From Lepeophtheirus salmonis (taxonomy: Eukaryota; Arthropoda; Copepoda; Siphonostomatoida; Caligidae), in the NCBI RefSeq assembly GCF_016086655.4, contig NC_052141.2, forward strand, positions 12,586,001 through 12,650,000: a stretch of 64,000 bases of DNA, written 5' to 3'. Positions 34,454 to 45,599 of the stretch are shown here, one piece after another. A program made the position numbers and the translations under genes. The stretch's first letter is position 1. Each line of letters begins with the position of its first letter. The notes under the pieces are model-generated. The model did not search any database, was not told the DNA's origin, and was given only the letters and a program-made list of their open reading frames with translations.

Positions 34454-34995
34454 ATGTATCACCTATTTGTTACTCCTATGGAAGAGAATATGAAAGAGGA
34501 AAATAATGTAACAGTAATTGGAGAAAAGCTCGTTGAAATTGAAGCTTGAGTAGATATATATTTGGAAAGACGTTCGAACAATTCAGTCAAGACATCCATA
34601 AAAGCAAAATTACGCAACCAAATTGAAGGAAATGTCAAACAAACAGACTTCCTGAAATGGATTGAGACTTACGGGAAGTTGACTCGTTCGAAGGAAAAGA
34701 CCAGAGAAGAGCAGATTGCAATATTATAGGGGTGTTGCTCAGTTGGATTTCTTATCAAAGTACACCACTTGTTTGAAATTCCAGCTAATACTACCATAAT
34801 TCAAAATGTGAGTAGATATCTAAATGATAAAAAGCAAATTGTGGCAGCAACATATAAATTAGTAGAAGAAAACAAGCTAATTTTGAGGATTTTGATGAAT
34901 TGTATTTTGAATTAAAGAGGGTGGCGGAGAAGGAAGAAATTTATGAAATGCAATCAGAAGATAGATACATCATTATTGTACAACCTCGAAATAGA
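34454..34995 (+). pseudogene. Unrecognised degenerate coding stretch
   Basis: One frame from an ATG at 34454 stays readable for about 150 codons with only two stops (TGA near 34548, TAG near 34728). After a one-base shift near 34885 it continues as EDFDELYFELKRVAEKEEIY. The hypothetical product is rich in Lys, Glu, Ile and Asn (for example LRNQIEGNVKQTDFLKWIET), suggesting helices or coiled coil, unlike translated AT-rich noise. I do not recognise the family. A retroelement gag is possible because such alpha-helical Lys/Glu-rich proteins are common there, but no zinc knuckle or RT is adjacent. Confidence 0.35.
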
Positions 34996-34999
34996 AGCT

Positions 35000-36443
35000 G
35001 ACAGACCGCAAGCTAAATAAAGAATACGAATGAAGGTGCAAGATAAAATATTGACAAATTAATACTTTAGCAGCTTGTTGGACAATAGCCCCAGTATCCA
35101 CACCTATGTGGGGTATAAGTTGCATGCCAAGAATATCCCAAGCTTTTAAACGTTGTACAAATATTATTTGTATCGTATCCATATTTGAACTGGAATGCGC
35201 AAGCATATCCACTTCTCTACAATATTAATATCCTGGAAAACTGTGGCCGGAATATAAGGATCAATAGTTTCTCGACCAAGTAATGGATGTGAAGGATCTT
35301 TTCCCTAAAAGGAATTTCATTTTATGACATTCTTTGGCAAAGGTTTATAAGTTAAATGTTCTTCAATTTTAAAGAACTCTAATTTTTACTTGGACAAGTT
35401 GCTAAAATATGATAAGACAATCTTTTTTTAAATTATTGCCTTCTACACTCTCCCTCTCCCAACAAAATATGAACTGTGACGTAGTTAAAAAATTAGGTGT
35501 AGAGTTTATAATGTACCACCCAAGAAATCCAATTTTTCTTTTTGCATTAACTAATACTTAATAAATAAGATAGTTTATTCCAATCTATGTCATATTTTAT
35601 ACACAAAAACTCGCTATAAATATAAGTTAATTAACAACAAAGGTGAATTTATAAGTGTAATGTAAAGTTGTATCAATCCTTCATATGAAAATTAAAAATG
35701 ATGATGTCCCGTTTCTGTATTCCATTCTTCAAAAACGTTCTGAATTTTAATGCAGACTTGAAATATCAAATATGCAATACTGTAGATTAGATTTTAATCA
35801 ATGAAATAAGTCATTGATGGTTGCGGAGCGAATAAATACATGTAGCAAAGTTTTAAATTTACTTTTTGAGGGCTAAGCATAAGAATATTACCGTACAAGT
35901 TGTAATTATTAGAATAAACAGCTTCAATCAAACCATTTATGATCCAGCTCAATTAATTTCCTGTGAAAATATATCATTTATTTCCGAGCAATTCATGATA
36001 GAATTTTCAATTAATTATAGAACTGAACAAGAAATTAGTTTTCTTACTACTTTATAAGTGAATTACTCTACATTGAGTGGCCATTGTAATCATGAGCTAT
36101 TCTAATTAAAGGTTTATAGCATTCATATCTAAATATAACGTTATACATTAATATCTGGAAGTTAAAGCTGAGCTTGCTGTCATAATAAATTATAAGAACC
36201 AATTTGAAATGAAATGAATATCAATTGAAATTCACTATGACCCGTATCATCAGTTTGAGTAGTGACAATAATAACGTTTTGTTGCATTAAAATAGGTAAA
36301 ATATGTACTAGTTCATGCTTAATATGTTGAACAATCCACACTTAGGCTATGTATCCATAATATAGATAAGTTTAAAATTCCTGAGGTTAAAAGGTACATA
36401 GTATTCAAGCAGATACATATATTAAAGTGTTTGTTATTTTGTA
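35000..36443. other. No secure gene
   Basis: AT-rich. A minus-strand frame of 79 codons at 34973-35212 (QLIPHIGVDTGAIV region) has coding-like wording but no family I recognise; it could belong with the degenerate stretch to the left or to another relic. Confidence 0.35.
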
Positions 36444-36885
36444 CAGTTGACCAAATTCAAAATTATCATGGATCACGAGATTTGTTTAGGTGTTGGTAAT
36501 TACCTAAAAAAAAGTTCCATCAAAAACTGTTACCCTTCATCCGGTCAATGTTTCAGTGTACCAAAAGTACTTGAAAAGGAATTCAAATTAAAAAAAAGAA
36601 AAAAATCTTATTGCAAAAAATGAAGGCATAAGAAAAGAAAAAATATTTATATTTTTTTATAAATTTATTTGTAATTTTTTTTACTTTAGTTTTGTAAGTT
36701 AAAACTCATGAAGTAACTATTGACGAAATCAAAATATAATTAAATAATTACTAATAAATAGCCTTTTAATCTTAGAATACTCAGTAAATTAGTTCATAAA
36801 ATCAGACTTTTCAAAGTTTTCATTCAATTTTGATCTTGAGTGATTTGTAACTATTAAATTTTTTGTGTCTTTTCTCTTTATCACA
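36444..36885 (+). repeat. Dispersed repeat family R2, copy 2
   Basis: Direct, diverged partner of 2035-2540. It opens with 'gttgaccaaattcaaaatta' and shares the ordered blocks listed there, ending near 'gtaactattaaattttttgt'. No coding frame. Confidence 0.65.
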
Positions 36886-38945
36886 TGTTTTCTAGGATTC
36901 CTTCGTTGTTGATCCTATATATTGTTGAACGTTTTGAGAATGACACAGAATATCTGCTAGAGATAAATCTTCACCTTGTGCACATTTTAACAATTCAATA
37001 CTAACCTGTGGGCCTGTGGTGCATTTAGTATTTTTTAAACGACCCTTCAACGATACGGGAGCAAAAAACCTATATTATGTTTTGGGCCCTGCTCATGCTT
37101 TCTACAACCCGGTCATTTAGGTTTACATAACCATACATTTGCTATTCCACCCTGGATTTTACAATTTTACCGATTTTTCATATACATAGTTCGTAACATA
37201 TATAATTAAAAAATCAAAAAAAAAAAAACAATTTAATGGGACTGACAATACGCACTAATAACTCAAAAAAGCTATTACTCAGTAACTCAACCTCATTTAG
37301 GAAATAATAAGATAACATGCATCACATTGTACTCTTTCATAGCTTGAGTAGCATCCCCCATTCTTACAACTAAATCACTTTCCTGCATAGTGTATTAATG
37401 ATGAATTTGCGTCGAAAATTTTAGTTCAATCCATAGTCATTAAGGAAACATTATTATTATAATCCGTAGACTAATTAAGAATTATTTATTCCATTCCTTG
37501 TTATAGTCATTTCATCTAAACATAGTAATTAAATCTAAGTCTTATGGCTCCTCGTTTTATTTATGTCATCCCACTGAGCGGACATATCCAGTTTTCAAAT
37601 TCAGAATTGTTGCAAAATAAGAAACTTGATTTAAGAAGTTACCTCCACTTAAGCTATCATTTTTTCAGTTTTTCTTGCCTGATCGCTTAATACAGTTTTT
37701 TCTAACATTTGCGTTCTGGGGCATAAGTAAGTGATGTCCTTGGTCATAGTGAGTATTTTTTTTTTTTTTTTTTAATGGAAAGTCCATACAATTTGTATTT
37801 AAATTTGTCAAAAATGTCATTGAAATATTGAGGTGTAAACATTTACAGTAAAAAAAATAATAGTAATTTTCTCCTTTTCTTGATTTTTGATCAAGATTGT
37901 TTTTATGTTGATAAAACACATAAAAACGTAATACATTATTATGCATAATTAAAATTCAAATAGAATTGATAATTACAGTATGTATAAATTTAAATTAAGG
38001 GAGCGTTTTTTTATAATTTCCGTTTTGGTTTTAATATAATGATTAATTACATATATGATAATTAAATGTGAACATACAACCCTAAGTAATTTTGCCTTAA
38101 ACTATTTTGCCATACTGAATAAAAAGAAATGAGATTTATACGTCATCTTTATTATGATTATTATTTTCTTGGGTTCAAATGATGTTCCTTGGAATTTTTT
38201 ATCAAGCATTTTCCCATTGAATGGTTGTTTTCTGTCCAAAAATGATTGAATCATGCTCAAAAATTTCAATGCATACGCAAACAAAATCTCATCTTGTAAT
38301 GAATTCGAACCAGATATAAATTTGACAATAATATTAGTATCATAAGAATAAATACAAAAATATACACGGGACCGATTCCAATAGAAGAATTGTTAATCAC
38401 TTCTCTTTTATTAATTAGCATTTGACATGATGGCTTAATCCAGGGCATGATTACATTTTTATTCTAACAGAAATCAAACACTTTATGCATTTTATGGAAT
38501 TAAATACTAACTATTTTAATTTTAAAAAATCAACTTCAATCAAAATGAAGCAATTACTCCGTAAAAGCTTCATTTATTTATATGTTCAGGCTAAATTTCC
38601 TCGAGGCAAAATGTCCTAAGACAAAAGGATTTAAGATAAAATTACAGAGCACTTGAACATACATAACGAACATAATGATGTGCCGTTCGGATTTCAGCAT
38701 GATATATTTGTCGAGAGAGTAAGTCATCCACAAAAAGAACCATGGAAAATAATATTGTAAATTAAGCGGATTCAATCATTCCTAGTAGTTATGGAAGTTA
38801 ACTTGTATCGAAAATTGTAGAAATCCATAGAAATCATTATTATTATGGACTAATTATTTATATTTTCTTTCTTGACATACATTATAAATATATAATAATT
38901 AACATGACTAAGATATAAATTCTAATAGAGAATTATTAAAGGCTT
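36886..38945. other. No recognisable gene
   Basis: AT-rich, with an 18-20 base T run near 37750. Frames at 37665, 38102, 38266 and 38578 (all minus) are short and without domains. This region includes the 3' flank of the minus-strand membrane protein gene; no canonical AATAAA was found close to its stop. Confidence 0.4.
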
Positions 38946-39458
38946 TTAAACTATATTGACGTTGAAACTATTGAATCTTTTCTCATCCAGTGTATATGCT
39001 ACATGATATCCAATTAAGAATTTAGTCGCAACAACCGCTACAATGAGAAAAAAGATGTATGTAAGATAAATATAAATATCGAGATGGAACATACATAAGA
39101 TTATTAAAGCTAAAATCCCCATGATGATTCCTTGAGTTATTTGACCAGAAAAACAAAATCCAAATGAGAGGATAATCACACACCCTAGAGCAATTAATAT
39201 ACATCCAGTACAAGTCAACTCTACATAGATCCATTTACTTTCGTACCGAAGGGATGTTTTAATAGCCATGTACCTGATGCCAATGAGGGATCCTTGGATA
39301 ATTATTAACTGCATTATTGAACCGATTGCTAGTGGAAGAGGAATATGTTTTGAGTAATAAAGCAGGGAGAGGACAGATGAAATGATTCCAATCAAAAGAA
39401 GTAGCACAATTTCCACCGCTAACCAAATTCTGTAGATTTTAGCGTAATTTCGAGTCAT
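38946..39458 (-). CDS. Small multi-pass membrane protein (tetraspan-like), intronless
   Basis: A 170-codon frame starts at an ATG in a good context (gagaaATGA). Hydrophobic segments lie at about residues 11-35 (IWLAVEIVLLLLIGIISSVL), 41-61, 77-103, 108-126 and 127-154, so four or five membrane passes are likely. A short basic N-terminus (MTRNYAKIYR) and a polar C-terminus (YTLDEKRFNSF) probably face the cytoplasm. The length and layout resemble small tetraspan proteins (MARVEL or MS4A-like), but there is no tetraspanin CCG motif and I cannot name a family. Codon use and the long uninterrupted frame in AT-rich DNA argue that it is real. Inverted repeat arm L of the flanking P-like relic lies 100 bp upstream of its start codon. 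Confidence 0.6.
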   Translation of the reverse strand: MTRNYAKIYRIWLAVEIVLLLLIGIISSVLSLLYYSKHIPLPLAIGSIMQLIIIQGSLIGIRYMAIKTSLRYESKWIYVELTCTGCILIALGCVIILSFGFCFSGQITQGIIMGILALIILCMFHLDIYIYLTYIFFLIVAVVATKFLIGYHVAYTLDEKRFNSFNVNIV

Positions 39459-39556
39459 TTCTCAGCTTCTATTATTCTTTAAGGAAGAGCCAGGGAATTG
39501 AAATAGTAACTGAAATAATTTGTCAGCAATCAGGTTTTGATTCTAATCTAATCTAA

Positions 39557-39640
39557 TCAAGGACTACTAGAAGAAAAGGACTCGAGACAGAAAAAAATCA
39601 GCAGACAGCTGCAGCCCCATTTTCATGTTTTATTCTTCTG
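39557..39640 (+). repeat. Inverted repeat arm L flanking the P-element-like relic
   Basis: The core 'caaggactactagaagaaa', 'aggactcgagacagaa', 'aaatcagcagacagctgc' and a trailing 'atgttttattct' match the reverse complement of 41655-41725 with few mismatches over roughly 60 bp, plus the short trailing block. The arm lies about 100 bp upstream of the start codon of the minus-strand membrane protein gene. Confidence 0.75.
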
Positions 39641-40465
39641 AAGATATATTTTTATTTTACTAATGGAATTATGTATGTTTTTTGGACCTTGGAAACTCGT
39701 ATGTATATTGTTGTTTTTAGTCTAAAATGCTGAAGAAGATATTGATGTACGAGGACTGGAAAGCTGAGTCCATTCCTCTATCTTAATTACAGCTTCAAAT
39801 GAGGATAGGATTCTTCAGAGTCCTCATACAAAGGGGGGATTCAATAAGTCAAATTTAACTCTCAAGTCCCAGGCATGAAACACAACTCATTTCATAAGTA
39901 GAGCATCCCATTCAAGAGGGAGGATCCCCTTTATCTTCATGGGATAATAGGCAAGACTCTTCATTGTATCAAATATATCACTCATTCAGTCATTTATTTT
40001 GTAGAGATATCGACAGGATTCAGAATCCCCATCTAAGTTTTCATACGACTTGATTAACATCCAAAGTGGATTCACACAACAAGTATATTTATTTTTAAGC
40101 AATATCTGCTCTGATGCCGTCGAAGAGGAATGGATCTCAGCCTCTAACCACACCATTAAAAAATATCACGTTTAGAAGGGCTCGACTCCTACTCCACTGC
40201 ACATCGGGAACTTATATCCATGAATTAATCCCTTAATATGAGCATTAGTCTCTCTTAACTTGGCATACTCATGCTGGATTATGTAAGATTGTCACTTGCT
40301 ATTCCTCAACTTATCTCACCCACCCCCTTTGGACAATCTACCTTCACAGATATTAAAATATGGTTTTAGCTTTTGAACTATATAATATTTAAATTAAAAT
40401 AAAACAATTTATTAACAAGGAAAACATACATTTTTATAATATTAATTTAACCCTATTATCACATT
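39641..40465. other. No recognisable gene
   Basis: Inside the inverted-repeat pair but 3' of the recognisable transposase sequence; only short frames. Confidence 0.4.
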
Positions 40466-40469
40466 CAGC

Positions 40470-41640
40470 TAAACTGAATTTAATTTCTTAATTTTTCTAC
40501 GACATCCATTTTCCTGTGTACTTCCAAATCATTTAAGACGAATGTCATCGTTCATTTCTGACCACGAAATTCTTAAAAAGACTATTACTGTAAACACGTG
40601 ATACTCGGGGAAAAATGTTGCCCCTCACATTATGCCCATTTTTACAAGTATATTCCAAAACTTCTTTTAGGTTTGCGTTTTCTAATATTTTTGCTGTTTA
40701 AAGTTGCGAAAACCATGATCTTGTATCGTTTGATTTTGTTAATAATGCCTTGGTCTCTTCGTTTCAATTGATAATAATACCATGGTTATGAGCCAACAGA
40801 CATATTATAAATGTAAAATCGGATACAAGACCACCTCGATTTATTAGATTGATAAATGCATCTCTCTTTTTAACATGGTTCGGATTATTATCATCAATTT
40901 GGTCATTAACTTTAGAAACACTAGTCGACTTAATAAGGAAATTAATGCAATTTTCGCAATTGAGGCTTCGTGATACATTTCTGGCAATATATCCAGCCAC
41001 AAAGTAAAGCAAAGCCTCGTTTTCATCAATTGATTCTAATGAATCTTCCGCAATGACTTCAAGGACCTTATCGAATTCACTTTGAAAGTAATTGACTAGT
41101 ATGTAGTCCAAAGCATTAGTTAATTTCATTAAAAAAAAATGTTGAGAACTTTATCCATGACTTTAGTCTAATAATCTTTCTCTAAAAACTGGCGGACACT
41201 TAAGTAATAATTTCCTCTTCCTCCCATTTGTAATCTCCACTCTAATTTGTCAGTGCCAATCTTTCCGAGGAGGACATACTTAAATCCTTTTCCTTTGACA
41301 AAGTTTTCTACGATTTTAGGCAAACAATCTGTTGTTTTCCTTATTCATAGCATTGTTTCTCCCGATAGACATTTACTTTTATCCAAGGCCTCCCATTCAT
41401 TTAACCAATTTAAAAAAATCATACAAAAAGGTACTATTTTCATCATGAAGACTTATAGCCGGAACTTTTGAAGAATCTCGCTCTTTAATCCTCACGTAAG
41501 GTGTTCTAACATTCACAATATTCCACCATCTCCTAATTATTTTGAGAAACTGCACGGTTTTTCGACACTCTTCATTGTTATCCTCATTAGCGAAGTGCTC
41601 TAAAGCAGCCACAGTGCTATCATGAAAAAAAATTCTGATA
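40470..41640 (-). mobile_element. P-element-like (THAP9-type) transposase C-terminal relic
   Basis: On the minus strand: HDSTVAALEHF and FLKIIRRWWNIVNVRT (about 41630-41500) match the 'T..FL.li..WW...N' segment of P-superfamily transposases. Then comes FKYVLLGKIGTDKLEWRLQM with RGNYYLSVRQFLE (about 41300-41180), equivalent to the conserved 'L.gk.qTD.LE.rFg..R...G.n...vrq' block. Next are NEALLYFVAGYIARNVS and LNCENCINFL (about 41020-40930), the C-terminal 'YiaGyia.k...C..C' block, and NRGGLVSDF. Coding-like sequence continues to about 40470. Stops are present (for example near 41340 and 41150). The THAP domain and N-terminal half are absent. Confidence 0.85.
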
Positions 41641-41654
41641 ACATGTCAGAATAA

Positions 41655-41725
41655 AACATTAACGGCAGCTGTCTGCTGATTTTCTTCTGTCTCTAGTCCT
41701 TTTCTTCCAGTAGTCCTTGTTCTAA
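41655..41725 (-). repeat. Inverted repeat arm R flanking the P-element-like relic
   Basis: Reverse-complement partner of 39557-39640 (see there). The two arms bracket about 2.0 kb that contains the P-like relic, with the transposase reading away from this arm. Confidence 0.75.
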
Positions 41726-42103
41726 TGATATTGTTTTTACACGCTGATGTCACGTATAAAAGAGTAGGGACTTTATTAATAACTGATAAGTAAGGTCACT
41801 AACACAAAAAGTACAGCTTGCCTTGGGACATGGACAACTTTGCGTGGGATTACTCGCCTTGGATAAAGCTGGCTAGGCCGAAGAATTGCCTTATAGAACT
41901 TATTGAATATAGAACTAAGAAAACAATCAATGATAGCCAGAACTTATACGTTCTGGTCACACTTCTCCCTATTATAGATATCTTGTCTTTTTTAAAGGTC
42001 CTCTTTGAAATAGGTATCGAATTATGATGTAACTTCAGCGACTCAAATGACGTAGATAGTAGTAACTAATGTTATGAATAGTGATAGATCGATGTAAAAA
42101 GAC

Positions 42104-42978
42104 TAGTGATGTCCCACGAGCAAAACTCGGCTCGTAGTTATAAAAAGACGAGTGATATTCGGAAATCGTCAAAACTTTAGATCTCTTGAAAACTTGAGAT
42201 TTTCTGTTTTTCTTTTTCGATCCTAATTATAATATGTAAATCTTCCTAGATTGACTTCCTTTCTCTGTGAAATTTAGAGTTTATGTTTTCTTAAAGGCAA
42301 CACTAGTAGAAACATGTTGACTTTTGTGCAATGTGTACTCTTAACCCCAGTTCGGTTGAAAATAAATCTTGTTTGGTTTTTTTTTAGACTTGCGGGAGAA
42401 ATCGACATTGCTTGGAATCAGGCAATTTATTAAGCACACGCTCAAAAAGTCATCCTCAGACCAATATAAATACAACGAGCATGGCGGCATTAATGTAGAT
42501 CAACAAATATATCTAAATGCATGAGGGAGGGGCTACTATTAAACATCAATTTGAATAGTCAAACTTGATTTTTAATCAACTATCTACTAATTCGTTAGGC
42601 ATATCCCTTGAGATTTAAGCTTTATCATAATCCCCATTCCTCTAAAACTTGCAGTATTTCAGGTAAGAATATTATTTTAGTAACTATCATCATCTTCTTT
42701 GTTTAACTAGTAGTTTCATCTTAGAATAAACCCATTTTTAAGTGAATCTTGGAAAATTAATTCCAAAAACAATTTTTAAATTACAAGTTTCAGTAATTCC
42801 TTGAAAATAAGAATTTTTTTTTGACGTGTTTTTCAGCAAGTAAAAGTGTTCAGGTGAGTAACGAGTATTCAAGGGATTAACAAGTAAAACTCGTAATTCC
42901 TTGATTTTTTTTTTTTTTTTTTTTTTTTGCAACTTGAAAATACTTGTGCAGCAAAATTTAGCTCGCAGAACATCACTA
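42104..42978. mobile_element. Candidate non-autonomous transposon with short inverted ends
   Basis: The left end is 'tagtgatgtcccacgagcaa' at 42104. The right end, read on the other strand from 42978, is 'tagtgatgttctgcgagcta'. The two ends match at 16 of 20 positions. Internal sequence has no coding capacity and includes a T24 run (42905-42928). The ends look hAT-like, but no clear 8-bp target duplication is visible. Similarity inside the ends ('cttgaaaacttgag' left; 'caacttgaaaatacttg' right) suggests subterminal repeats. Confidence 0.5.
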
Positions 42979-43424
42979 AAAAAACTGTAGATTTTAGTTC
43001 AAAGTCACACGTAATATTTGTTTGTAATGTCTGTTCGATGTATGAGATGTTGACACAATGTAATAATCATGATTTGAACCCAAAATTACGGGGGAATATG
43101 CAGTATTAAAGGTACGGCATTACGTAGCACAAAGGGCTAGATACAGGCGCTAGACCTACTGGTTTTTTACTAGCTAAGGATAGCGTGTCTTTAGAGCCCT
43201 TGATATGTATAATATCTATAAATCTATATATATAGAGATATAAATCCATTGAATTTTTTAGCTGAGCCATTTTTTTGGAATTGGATATTTTATTTTCCTT
43301 AGCAGTTGTCATTATTATTTAATTCCCGAGTAGTGAACTTCATTTCCTAAATAGATTCAATTATATTCAAGACCAGATTGGACATTCGTGTGTGCACATA
43401 AAAGACAAAGAGTAACTCTGAGGT
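42979..43424. other. No recognisable gene
   Basis: Short frames only. Confidence 0.45.
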
Positions 43425-43660
43425 ATGCTGTGGAGTTATAATTGTAAGTCCTTGTTAGGCTCAGAGTGGAATTGGGAATCAGCATCGGAATAATACTAGT
43501 AAATATCCTTGCTTATTTTCTTTTCTTCTTCCTTCCATTTCACAGCTGAGTTTAGCTGATCTAATGAAACGTCATGAGTATTATTCCTTTTCTCCTCCAA
43601 AACATTCTTCAAATTGTCACAAATTGTTTTTTTAGGATACCCATTCTACATAGAATTTTC
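43425..43660 (-). repeat. Dispersed repeat family R1, inverted copy
   Basis: The reverse complement matches 5944-6170 closely: 'gtagaatgggtatcct', 'gacaatttgaagaatgtttt', 'aataatactcatgacgtttc' and 'tattccgatgctgattccca' appear in the same order. This is the best-conserved pair within family R1. Confidence 0.75.
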
Positions 43661-43679
43661 ATCACTATACATATATGTA

Positions 43680-43860
43680 TATTGTGTACAAGTTGGAACC
43701 TTTACAACACTATTGTACAAGTTGCAACTTGAATAACAATAAAATACCAACTACAACGTGAACAAATAATATTGTACGGGTTTAAACAAGTACAAGAAAT
43801 GGAAAGGTACGAGTCGTAACTTGAACAAATAAAAAGGTTAGGGTAGGGTCTATGTAATAT
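43680..43860. repeat. Degenerate short tandem repeat
   Basis: Loose repeats of 'tgtacaagttg.aac' with palindromic 'gttgcaac' cores and 'aacttgaacaaataa' blocks recur four times or so. No coding sequence. Confidence 0.45.
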
Positions 43861-43869
43861 TCTAAAATC

Positions 43870-44760
43870 TGTATAATATATACAGATAAATATAGGTTGC
43901 TACAATTTACATTTTATTTAGGGATTTATTTCTTTTGATTTTATGATTAGGGCGTTATAAAATAAAATGTATTACTTACAAAATAATTTTGCGTGGCGTT
44001 GTTTGCCGACCCCTTAATTAGACTCTATTAATCATCCCTTCCAAGTTCCCCCTAAAAAATGAATTAGCTATGAGAACTACACTAATTGACAATTGCCTAT
44101 CAATTTCTAAAGTACTTTGGTTATCTTCCAAATATTATTCAGTCACGTGTAACAAACCCAGTCAAATTAAGAATGTATTAAGAAATTAAGTTTCTTCAAA
44201 AGCTATTCGAACTTAAAGGAAATAATAAATCGCACTCTCTTTGGGATGAATTGGAATCTTATATGGAGGAAATAATAAGTTCCAACCCGAAGTGTCCTAA
44301 GGATATAACTGGCTAAGAAACTAGAGTAATGAGGCAGTGAGTATCTCTATTTTAATATCTTCGTTATCTCTTGTAAAATTTAACATTTGTCATTTGATGT
44401 GACAAATCTTGCTAGGCTTGGACACGTTCACCCTTTTCCATTCATTTTCGGAAAAGTGTCCGTTTCGTTGTTCATTTTTTCCGTTCATTTTTTAACTTTG
44501 AAAAAAATATAGAAGAATTAAGTTTTGTGGGAACGATAATAAATATTGTTCCCACGACATGGCATCAAATCTAATAAAGTCAGAGCTAATTTTTAAGTAT
44601 AAAAACCGTTTCAATAGCAATACTAATTAAGTATATCGGGTGCGGGGAAATAATATTTACACTTCCAATCAAAAACGTTATCAAGATGTATTTCAACAAC
44701 CAGTTATAATAGGCTGGCTGTGTCAATATAATAAAAATAACTAATATGATGTCTTGGCTA
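43870..44760. other. No recognisable gene
   Basis: AT-rich; the left terminal repeat of the adjacent mariner relic could not be identified here. Confidence 0.4.
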
Positions 44761-44762
44761 CC

Positions 44763-45590
44763 CTAATCATCGACGTAGCCCCCCTTGGCAGCAATGATGG
44801 CTTCCAGGCGGCCACGGAAGGCATTGCACCCATTACAGATGTATTCCCCAGACATGGCATCCCAGTGCTGGTGGACGGTGTCCTTGAGGTGTTTATACTT
44901 GGATGACGGATGGTGCAGGCCTTGGACTCAACCTGTAGTCCAAGAAGTGAAGTCCAATGGTTTGGCATCTTCTGTGAAGGGCCCATATTTTTTGGCTAGA
45001 AAAGAAAGTTGTCCTCCAACCACTTCTGGCCTTTTAGGATGCTGGAACACCATGTTCATGTCCGGATAGTTGGTTTGAACCCATGCTAATAATTTCTCCT
45101 CCAAGGCATTCACGTAGTCGGCCCCTATGAGCCTATGTCTGACTGGGAACCAGATGATGGGAATTGCCTTGCCATCTGAGGTTACAAAGCCCAGGTACAT
45201 GATAGATGCAGGATACTTTGTTTGTCGTAGCGAGAGTCCGGAGGGACTCATCAATCTCCGCAAATTACAGATACCTATCATTTTGGCAGTTTTGCACGGG
45301 GTCCACTGTCCATGTCTTCTCGTCACTGAAGATCACAACCCGACTGGCCTTGGCCTTCTTGAGGGCATTCAAAAGATCCTTGCGCTGATCAAGGGTAGGC
45401 GGGGTAGCCTTTTTGACTTCTTTCAGATTCAATTTTCTACCCGACCTAAGCTTATGTCCAACTTCACCGACTTCATAACGGAATAAACAGTTTGCTTGGA
45501 GATCCCCAAGTATTTTGCAATCTCTGTTGGTTTCTTGCCAGCGTTTAAAAGTGCACGGACCGAAATTTGTTGGTATCGTTCAGATGGCAT
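44763..45590 (-). mobile_element. Tc1/mariner transposase pseudogene
   Basis: The minus-strand start codon at 45590 opens MPSERYQQISVRALLNAGKK, a helix-turn-helix domain ending GISKQTVYSVMK. A frameshift and internal deletion follow. RVVIFSDEKTWTVD (about 45350-45310) holds the first catalytic Asp. The frame continues through SIMYLGFVTSDGKAIPIIWF and LLAWVQTNYPDMNMVFQ. There a deletion removes the QDSAPAHT segment with the second Asp and jumps to LSFLAKKYGPFTEDAKPLDF. The C-terminus (CNAFRGRLEAIIAAKGGYVDD, in parts) ends at a stop near 44763. It is of normal family layout but about 70 residues short and inactive. No convincing terminal repeats were found. Confidence 0.88.
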
Positions 45591-45599
45591 TTTCTTGGC

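Noticed and set aside
37018..37160. Possible retroelement or gene fragment by its higher GC
   Set aside because: Short frames only and no motif on either strand.
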